Notes under the pieces: model-generated
Seen by the model: only the letters and a program-made list of their open reading frames with translations
Told to the model about the DNA's origin: nothing
Databases searched by the model: none
Program-made: the position numbers and the translations under genes
Source: CAXRGH01 sp964230195
Lineage (GTDB): Bacteria > Pseudomonadota > Gammaproteobacteria > Enterobacterales > Alteromonadaceae
Direction of reading: 5' to 3'
Assembly (NCBI GenBank): GCA_964230195.1
Contig: CAXRGH010000135.1
Location: forward strand, 1-37,043
Length of the DNA stretch: 37,043 nucleotides
Part shown: positions 31,340 through 37,043 of the stretch, piece by piece
How positions within the stretch are numbered: the first letter of the stretch is position 1
How the letters are laid out: the number at the start of each line of letters is the position of its first letter

Positions 31340-31735
31340 ATGAGCCGTCTTTTTCGATGGGTATCGCAACACTGGTTACCGCTGAGCATGTTGTTGGGAT
31401 TACTTGTTGCGGCGCTATCACTTTACCCGCTGCCGAAATTACCAGACACCATTGGGGGTGATAAATTACACCACTTTATTGGCTATGGTGCGATCTTCTT
31501 TCCTATCGCCTTGCGTCAACCCAAGGGCTGGTTGTTATTTGGCTTATTAATTTTTACGGGTAGTGGTCTGATTGAATTGATCCAGCCGTACGTTAATCGG
31601 TACGGCGAATGGTATGATTTATTCGCTAACGGAGCGGGTATAATAACAGGTGGAGTCACGGGCTCTGCGCTACACTATTATTTGTCTCAGCGCACAACAA
31701 AAACGGTTACTCTGCAAAAAGGCGATCAGGAATAA
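31340..31735 (+). CDS. VanZ-like membrane protein
   Basis: A 131-residue inner-membrane protein with about four hydrophobic segments. The pattern KLPDTIGGDKLHHFIGYGAI and then IELIQPYVNRYGEWYDLFANGAG is typical of the VanZ-like family, which has no settled function outside teicoplanin resistance in Enterococcus. Start at ATG 31340, seven bases after GAGG. The ccoG gene begins 3 bases after its stop, so it is translationally coupled to ccoG and then srkA; no resistance role is implied. Confidence 0.75.
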   Translation: MSRLFRWVSQHWLPLSMLLGLLVAALSLYPLPKLPDTIGGDKLHHFIGYGAIFFPIALRQPKGWLLFGLLIFTGSGLIELIQPYVNRYGEWYDLFANGAGIITGGVTGSALHYYLSQRTTKTVTLQKGDQE

Positions 31736-31738
31736 TTC

Positions 31739-33172
31739 ATGACTGATTCACAGAATCACAAGCATCAAAAGTTAGAACCAATTCAGATTCATGTGCCTGA
31801 CGAGTCGAAGCATGATAATCATTATTCGCCTCGTGCTCCTATCTACGTGCGTGAAGTGAAGGGTATTTTAGAGTCGTTCCGTCGATACTTTGGTTTTTTC
31901 TTTCTCGCTCTGTTTGTGCTTCTGCCGTTCATTGACTTCAACGGCCAACAAGCCCTCTTGATTGATGTGAATGAGAGACGACTCAATCTATTTCACCTGT
32001 CATTTTGGACCAGTGATTTCACCTTAGTGGCTTGGTTATTTATCATTGCAGCATTTGCCCTATTTTTTGTTACCACTTTTATCGGACGGGTTTGGTGCGG
32101 CTTTATGTGTCCCCAAACCACCTGGAGTTATATCTTCATGTGGATAGAAAAAAAATGCGAAGGGCAGAGACATCAACGCATAAAATTAGATCAACGTTCA
32201 TGGGATTCCGATAAATTCATGCGGAAATCTCTCAAGCATGTGTTATGGGGTTTGGTCGCCCTGCTGACTGCAATGGTGTTTATTGGTTACTTCGTGCCCA
32301 TCAAAACCGTATTTACGGAATTTTGGGTCGGGGAGCTATCAACGAATGCCTACCTTTGGATCGCTTTTTTTACTTTGTGTACTTATGGCAATGCCGGCTG
32401 GATGAGAGAGGCTATGTGTACTCACATTTGCCCTTACGCGCGCTTTCAGTCGGTCATGTTTGATGAGCATACATTGACCGTAACCTATGACCAACAACGA
32501 GGCGAAAACAGGGGGCCACGTTCACGTAAAAATACGCGAGAAGAAAACTCAAAACAGTCACTGGGGGATTGTATTGATTGTAATTTATGCGTTCAAGTTT
32601 GCCCCACCGGTATTGATATCAGGAATGGTTTGCAATACGAGTGCATTAATTGTGGAGCATGTGTTGACGCCTGTAACGACGTCATGAAAAAAATGCGTTA
32701 CCCCCTTGGCTTGATCAAATTTACCTCAGAACGAAAACTCAAAGATCCGAATGCCCGAATTATGCGCCCTAAGTTGTTCGCGTATGCCGCCGTGCTCATA
32801 TTAATGATTGCCGGGTTTGGGTTACAGCTTCAACATAGAAGCTTAGTCACCGTCGATGTGAGCCGAGATCGCAATATACTGTATCGCGAAACTACTTCAG
32901 GCTTAATTGAGAACGCGTTTACTATCTCCGTCACCAATAAAACCCAACAAACACAGACCTACCAAGTGTCAGTGAAGGGCATTGCGAATATCGTCTTGAC
33001 GGGCAAAGAAACGTTGACGGTTGCTGGTGGAGAAACCTATTCCACTAATATTAGTCTTGCAGCCAACCCCTACGATTTGAACGGTATGATCACAGACGTT
33101 GAGTTTTCCGTCACCTCGTTGACCGACTCATCCAGTTCACAAACCATCAACACCACTTTTATTTATCGCTAA
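31739..33172 (+). CDS. ccoG: Cytochrome c oxidase accessory protein CcoG
   Basis: A 477-residue membrane ferredoxin-like protein (FixG/RdxA). About five membrane segments are interspersed with cysteine motifs: CGFMCPQTTW, CTHICPYARFQ, and two [4Fe-4S] sites CIDCNLCVQVCPTG and CINCGACVDAC. The C-terminal 110 residues form an Ig-like periplasmic domain. The family is needed for cbb3 oxidase assembly and is reported to reduce Cu(II) to Cu(I) for the copper chaperones. The ccoNOQP genes it serves are not in the window. It overlaps srkA by one base (TAATG). Confidence 0.93.
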   Translation: MTDSQNHKHQKLEPIQIHVPDESKHDNHYSPRAPIYVREVKGILESFRRYFGFFFLALFVLLPFIDFNGQQALLIDVNERRLNLFHLSFWTSDFTLVAWLFIIAAFALFFVTTFIGRVWCGFMCPQTTWSYIFMWIEKKCEGQRHQRIKLDQRSWDSDKFMRKSLKHVLWGLVALLTAMVFIGYFVPIKTVFTEFWVGELSTNAYLWIAFFTLCTYGNAGWMREAMCTHICPYARFQSVMFDEHTLTVTYDQQRGENRGPRSRKNTREENSKQSLGDCIDCNLCVQVCPTGIDIRNGLQYECINCGACVDACNDVMKKMRYPLGLIKFTSERKLKDPNARIMRPKLFAYAAVLILMIAGFGLQLQHRSLVTVDVSRDRNILYRETTSGLIENAFTISVTNKTQQTQTYQVSVKGIANIVLTGKETLTVAGGETYSTNISLAANPYDLNGMITDVEFSVTSLTDSSSSQTINTTFIYR

Positions 33173-34149
33173 TGTCTGAATTTCACTTTTCACAACTAAC
33201 ACCGGATCTCATCCTTGACGCTATTGAGTCAACTGGGCTTTATGTTGAATCCGGACTGCTCCCACTGAACAGCTACGAGAATCGTGTTTACCAATTTCTC
33301 GCGGAAGACAAAAAGCGCTATGTGGCCAAATTTTACCGGCCTGAACGTTGGACAACAGCCCAGATAAAAGAAGAACATGAATTCTCTCAACAATTGTTAG
33401 CGGACGAAATTCCCTTGGTTGCCCCTCTGTCAATTAGCGGCGAAACCCTGTTGCAGTATAAAGGCTATCGATTTGCACTCTTTCCGTCAGTGGGTGGTCG
33501 CCAATTTGAAGTTGACAATCTTGAGCAACTGGAGTGGATGGGGCGCTTTGTTGGTCGAATTCATCAAGTGGGCAAACAACAAGCATTTCAATATCGTCCC
33601 ACCATATCACTTGAAGACTATCTGACTAAACCGCGTCAAAAGATTATTGAAAGTGAGTTCATCCCGCTTCACATGCAGAACCCCTTCGTCAGCGTCGTCG
33701 ACCATGTCATAGAAGCTTGCTATGACCAGTATCAATGTCACGATGTTCAGCGCCTCCATGGTGATTGCCATGCAGGCAATATTCTATGGAATGATGGTCC
33801 GTCATTTGTTGATTTGGATGATTGTCGCATGGGGCCTGCGGTACAAGATTTATGGATGATGCTCTCAGGCGATGAACAGCAGCAACAAGTGCAGCTGGAT
33901 ACCTTACTCACTGGCTATGAAGAATTTTGCGAATTCCCAGAAGAACAATTAACACTGATTGAACCTTTACGTGCCATGCGCATGATCCATTACATGGGGT
34001 GGCTAACCTCTCGCTGGGCCGACCCTGCCTTTCCGCGTAATTTTCCTTGGTTCACCAGTGATAAATATTGGGAACAACAGACGCTTGCGTTGAAAGAACA
34101 ACTATCAGAACTGCAACATAATACTCGCGGACAGAATTTTAATTTGTAA
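33172..34149 (+). CDS. srkA: Stress response kinase SrkA (YihE)
   Basis: A 325-residue soluble kinase of the aminoglycoside-phosphotransferase fold, near the length of E. coli SrkA (328). Family blocks are SYENRVYQF, YVAKFYRPERWTTAQI with the ATP Lys, the catalytic loop LHGDCHAGNILW, metal-binding FVDLDDCRMGP, and RMIHYMGWLTSRW. E. coli SrkA is a Ser/Thr kinase that protects against stress-induced death in link with Cpx. The ATG overlaps the ccoG stop. There is no dsbA gene behind it as in E. coli. Confidence 0.92.
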   Translation: MSEFHFSQLTPDLILDAIESTGLYVESGLLPLNSYENRVYQFLAEDKKRYVAKFYRPERWTTAQIKEEHEFSQQLLADEIPLVAPLSISGETLLQYKGYRFALFPSVGGRQFEVDNLEQLEWMGRFVGRIHQVGKQQAFQYRPTISLEDYLTKPRQKIIESEFIPLHMQNPFVSVVDHVIEACYDQYQCHDVQRLHGDCHAGNILWNDGPSFVDLDDCRMGPAVQDLWMMLSGDEQQQQVQLDTLLTGYEEFCEFPEEQLTLIEPLRAMRMIHYMGWLTSRWADPAFPRNFPWFTSDKYWEQQTLALKEQLSELQHNTRGQNFNL

Positions 34150-34203
34150 TTTATTCCTTATAAGTTTCAAACAACTCTGCAAAGTCATGTATACTCACCG
34201 CCG

Positions 34204-34372
34204 ATTTTAGGTGCCAGGTAAAACTGGATAATCGGGAAGTTGGTGAGCGAACTATCGTTAATCCAACGCTGCCCCCGCAACGGTGATCAAATTTGTTGTT
34301 CAACACACCACTGTACTTTGATGGTATGGGAAGGTAAACAACGTTAATTGTCAGCCCGGAGACCGGCCTCAA
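34204..34372 (+). promoter_or_regulatory. Cobalamin riboswitch upstream of btuB
   Basis: The leader carries the conserved cobalamin aptamer elements in order: GGTGCC near 34210, CGGGAAGTTGGTG near 34233, GCTGCCCCCGCAACGGT near 34268-34284, and the B12 box CAGCCCGGAGACCGGCC at 34352-34368. Binding of adenosylcobalamin or a related form would lower btuB expression. The 270-base stretch between srkA and btuB is thus fully explained. Confidence 0.95.
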
Positions 34373-34407
34373 TCATTTATGCAATGTATGCACTATTTAA
34401 CTCTCAT

Positions 34408-34426
34408 AGTACTCGGGCGGAGTGCT
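34408..34426 (+). promoter_or_regulatory. Hairpin next to the btuB ribosome-binding site
   Basis: AGTACTC (34408-34414) pairs with GAGTGCT (34420-34426, one G-U) three bases before the AAGGA at 34429-34433. There is no T-tract, so it may be part of a translational expression platform of the riboswitch. Confidence 0.4.
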
Positions 34427-34439
34427 CAAAGGAAAAAAA

Positions 34440-36290
34440 ATGAAGAAGTCTCTCAGTGCTGTGGCTGTTTCCACAGTATTTGCTGCCGCTATTCAAGCAG
34501 CGCCTATTGAACGTATCCTTGTTACTGGATCAAAATCTCCCATTACCACCAGCCAATTTTCCGGTTCCGTTGATATCATTGATGCCGAAACCATCCGCAA
34601 TGCGCAAGCTATTTCAGTGGTTGAATTGCTTCAAGGGGTTGCTGGTATAGCCATCAGTCAGTCGGGGGGATTAGGTGCCCTATCTGAGATCAGAATGCGT
34701 GGTAGTGAGTCAAATCACACGGTTGTCATGCTAAACGGTGTTCCTGTGAATGACCTTGGTCAAGGCGATCTGGCCAATCTGACGCACCTTGCTATCAATA
34801 GTATTGAACGCATTGAAATTATCAAAGGTGGTCAAAGCGCATTGTGGGGAACGGGTGCCATTGGCGGCGTGATCAATATTGTGACTAACGATGGAAGTGT
34901 TGATAACACTGATGTACTTGCCACCATTGGTGAAAATAATCAAGCCAACGTCCAACTGAATCACCAGAAAAAAGTGGGTAAACATCAATTAAGCTTGGGT
35001 GTCAGCCATGTATCTAGTGAGGGCGAAAATTTCGCAACAGCGGGTGACGAACTCGATGGCTATCGCAATAACAACCTGACGGGTAGAGGAGTATTCAATC
35101 TATCTCCACAAACCAAAATAGACCTAAACCTGCATATCACTAATTCAACAAATCACTTTGATAGTGACACGGATTATGATGGTCAACTTAACGATACCGC
35201 GCAATTCACTGATGTAGAGCAACATCAAGCACAAATCAAAGTGTCGCACCAGAGTGATTTTTTAACTCAGACAGTGAGCCTCAATCAGAATAAACAAACC
35301 AGTACTACGTTCAATGGCATTGATTTGTCGGGAGAAGCCAGCAGTGACGTTAAGACACTGTCATGGCTGGGGCACAAAACGTTAAATGATCGCCACCACC
35401 TGAATGTTCAAGTTGAATACCAGACGCAAGATTTTGCGAATGCTGGCCCCGTTGTTTTTGGTGATCCAAACCAACAACGCGACAACGTGATTATTTCAAA
35501 AATTGTTGATGGCTTGATTGCAGTGACGCCCAATATCAATCTCACGGCAAGTTTCCGTCATGATGACAATGATATTTATGATCACAGCACCAGTTATAAT
35601 CTAGGCAGTAAAGTGACTGTCGCAAGCAACGCATCCGTTTACGCGAGCGTGTCGAAAGCAGTGAAAAACCCGAGCTTTACTGAGACTTTTGGATACTTCC
35701 CGGCAAGTTTTATTGGCAATCCAAATTTAAAGCCTGAACACGCTCAAAGTCTTGAAGTTGGTGCAACGTACTCGATAGAGGCTTGGCAATTTGACGTCAG
35801 TTTATACCGCTCAACATTACAAGACGAGATCTTGACGCAATTTAATGCCGATTTCACGTCAACGTCTGTCAATTCCAGTGATGACAGCGAAAGAGAAGGC
35901 GTTGAACTGAGTGTTAACGGTAATCTCTTTGGCTGGGATTTGTATTCAAGCTATGGTTATAACGACTCGAGCCAAGGTAATGTAGCAGAAGCTCGTCGTC
36001 CAAAAAACGTGGGGCAACTTCGACTACAAAGAAAGGTTCTAGACGGTAAAGGAAATGTGTTCTTCCAAGCTAACCATCAAGGTTCGCAATTGGATACCGA
36101 CTTTGGTTCTTTCGCGCAAGTGACGTTGGATAGTTACACCTTGTTCAATGCCAGCTTCACCTATTCTTTAAACACAACCACCGATGTGATCATCAAAGGC
36201 TTTAATTTGTTTGATGAAGACTATCAAGATGTGTTTGGCTATCAAGGCCGGGGACGTAATCTTTCATTAGGCGTACGTTACAGTCTATAA
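34440..36290 (+). CDS. btuB: TonB-dependent vitamin B12 receptor BtuB
   Basis: A 616-residue outer-membrane receptor. A signal peptide ends AAIQA, followed at once by the TonB box region ERILVTGS. The plug domain spans about 35-140 with VVELLQGVAGIAISQSGG, IRMRGSESNHTVVMLNGVP and GGQSALWGTGAIGGVINI. A 22-strand barrel closes with a final strand RNLSLGVRYSL. Length is normal for BtuB. The start at 34440 follows AAGGA; an in-frame GTG 18 bases earlier overlaps that site. The cobalamin riboswitch in its leader gives strong support for the substrate. It imports cobalamin with TonB-ExbBD energy; the remaining transport genes are not in the window. Confidence 0.93.
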   Translation: MKKSLSAVAVSTVFAAAIQAAPIERILVTGSKSPITTSQFSGSVDIIDAETIRNAQAISVVELLQGVAGIAISQSGGLGALSEIRMRGSESNHTVVMLNGVPVNDLGQGDLANLTHLAINSIERIEIIKGGQSALWGTGAIGGVINIVTNDGSVDNTDVLATIGENNQANVQLNHQKKVGKHQLSLGVSHVSSEGENFATAGDELDGYRNNNLTGRGVFNLSPQTKIDLNLHITNSTNHFDSDTDYDGQLNDTAQFTDVEQHQAQIKVSHQSDFLTQTVSLNQNKQTSTTFNGIDLSGEASSDVKTLSWLGHKTLNDRHHLNVQVEYQTQDFANAGPVVFGDPNQQRDNVIISKIVDGLIAVTPNINLTASFRHDDNDIYDHSTSYNLGSKVTVASNASVYASVSKAVKNPSFTETFGYFPASFIGNPNLKPEHAQSLEVGATYSIEAWQFDVSLYRSTLQDEILTQFNADFTSTSVNSSDDSEREGVELSVNGNLFGWDLYSSYGYNDSSQGNVAEARRPKNVGQLRLQRKVLDGKGNVFFQANHQGSQLDTDFGSFAQVTLDSYTLFNASFTYSLNTTTDVIIKGFNLFDEDYQDVFGYQGRGRNLSLGVRYSL

Positions 36291-36298
36291 ATCATGAT

Positions 36299-36329
36299 GA
36301 AGGTTGTCGCACTCACTGTGACAACCTTC
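36299..36329 (+). terminator. Hairpin after btuB
   Basis: GAAGGTTGTC (36299-36308) pairs perfectly with GACAACCTTC (36320-36329) around an 11-base loop, eight bases after the stop. No long T-tract follows, a form shared with the hairpin after the FucP-type gene. Confidence 0.6.
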
Positions 36330-36394
36330 CGTTATCATTGCGTCAAAATAGTGCTCGGTTATACTAGCGTCAGTCACTTGTATGGGAGTCTATT

Positions 36395-37043
36395 TTGGCA
36401 CTTGATCACCTTTTTCAATCTCAACTATCGTCTTTAGGCTCTGCTACGCCTGTTACTCCCATGCAAGATCCTCAATTGCGTCACGTCAACCATGGACTTC
36501 GTGAACAATTGAAACTGCCACCAGCACTCTTCTCAGAAGACGCTCTGTCAACGGCGTTATTCAGCGAACAAGGCGCATTCAATCAATCAGCATTTGCTCA
36601 AAAATACGGTGGGCATCAATTTGGTCAATGGAACCCCGAGCTCGGGGATGGTCGAGGGTTACTGCTTGGCAACTGCTATGACGAACATCAAGTCCCGGTT
36701 GAACTGCATTTGAAAGGAGCTGGCCGAACCCCCTACTCACGTTTTGGCGATGGCAGGGCAGTTTTACGCTCCACCATAAGAGAGTATTTAGCCAGTGAAG
36801 CCTTACATGGTTTGAACATCCCAACGTCACGCGCATTATGCCTATTCAGCAGTTCTGAAAGTGTTATGCGTGAAACTGTTGAAACAGCTGCCATGATGAT
36901 CAGAACCGCACCTAGCCATATTCGTTTTGGTCACTTTGAATATTTTTATCATGCCAAACAAACCAAAGCATTGAACGCCTTGTTTCAGTATTGCTTTGAG
37001 CATTACTTTAACCATCATACAACGGCAGAAAATCCACATCATG
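36395..37043 (+). CDS. selO: Protein adenylyltransferase SelO/YdiU (partial, runs off the right edge)
   Basis: The frame is open to the window edge, 216 residues so far of roughly 480-500. SelO family motifs are plain: QKYGGHQFGQWNPELGDGRG, HLKGAGRTPYSRFGDGRAVL, RSTIREYLASEAL and APSHIRFGHFEYF. SelO is a pseudokinase-fold enzyme that transfers AMP to protein Ser, Thr or Tyr under redox stress. The catalytic Asp lies beyond the edge. The start is taken as TTG at 36395, with GGGAG six bases upstream; no in-frame ATG precedes the conserved region except one at residue 23. Confidence 0.9.
   Translation, partial: MALDHLFQSQLSSLGSATPVTPMQDPQLRHVNHGLREQLKLPPALFSEDALSTALFSEQGAFNQSAFAQKYGGHQFGQWNPELGDGRGLLLGNCYDEHQVPVELHLKGAGRTPYSRFGDGRAVLRSTIREYLASEALHGLNIPTSRALCLFSSSESVMRETVETAAMMIRTAPSHIRFGHFEYFYHAKQTKALNALFQYCFEHYFNHHTTAENPHH

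Noticed and set aside
31340..31735. Possible glycopeptide resistance gene (VanZ-like)
   Set aside because: The VanZ-like family is widespread in Gram-negatives and this gene sits with ccoG and srkA; no other van genes are present.
34151..34372. Open frame of 73 codons on the minus strand between srkA and btuB
   Set aside because: The whole stretch is a cobalamin riboswitch on the plus strand; the frame is accidental and has no ribosome-binding site.
1..37043. CRISPR arrays, tRNA or rRNA genes, insertion sequences, prophage or integron features
   Set aside because: No spaced direct repeats, cloverleaf-like segments, transposase or integrase frames or terminal inverted repeats were found on reading through; the only tandem repeat is the coding 15-base unit.

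Overview
The window looks like chromosome of a marine gammaproteobacterium of the Alteromonadales type. This is inferred from gene content, not from a marker gene: an assimilatory nirBD-cobA-ybiB cluster with a kinase/phosphatase and an alginate-export-family porin, YbiT, CcoG, SrkA, SelO, riboswitch-controlled BtuB, a GlyGly-CTERM surface protein and several chemoreceptors. No RNA genes, insertion sequences, CRISPR arrays or prophage genes were seen.

Layout. (1) 1-6.7 kb: the tail of an upstream gene, a FucP-type sugar permease, a PQQ-propeller lipoprotein, a cyclophilin with a GlyGly-CTERM sorting tail, and a chemoreceptor. (2) 6.7-17.4 kb: a nitrite-assimilation locus. Two leftward units, nirC-kinase/phosphatase and nirB-nirD-cobA-ybiB-porin, face a rightward NasR-type (NIT+ANTAR) regulator. 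Three good sigma-54 promoters and a consensus NtrC site are visible. Both leftward units start with a leader holding an intrinsic terminator whose 5' arm overlaps an ANTAR-type hexaloop hairpin (A1, G4). The picture is NtrC/sigma-54 initiation plus NasR antitermination. No nitrate reductase gene is present, and the porin carries a single in-frame stop. (3) 17.4-19.0 kb: a GFA/CENP-V protein, an Asp/Glu-type racemase and a stand-alone TfoX C-terminal-like protein.

(4) 19.0-25.6 kb: the most unusual region, a light-sensing operon around photoactive yellow protein (PYP). The order is a double-PAS protein, PYP, a membrane MCP with almost no periplasmic part, an aromatic amino-acid lyase lacking its central catalytic region, a hybrid histidine kinase and an OmpR-type regulator. 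A 104-residue C-terminal scrap of an AMP-forming CoA ligase faces the operon's end. PYP keeps the chromophore cysteine and Tyr42 but has Gln at Glu46, while both local chromophore-supply genes (TAL-like and ligase-like) are damaged or repurposed.

(5) 25.7-37 kb: mostly housekeeping. It holds the ABC-F protein YbiT, a lipoprotein with a 15-bp coding repeat, a sodium/solute symporter, a small membrane protein, VanZ-like - CcoG - SrkA, a cobalamin riboswitch with BtuB, and the start of SelO.
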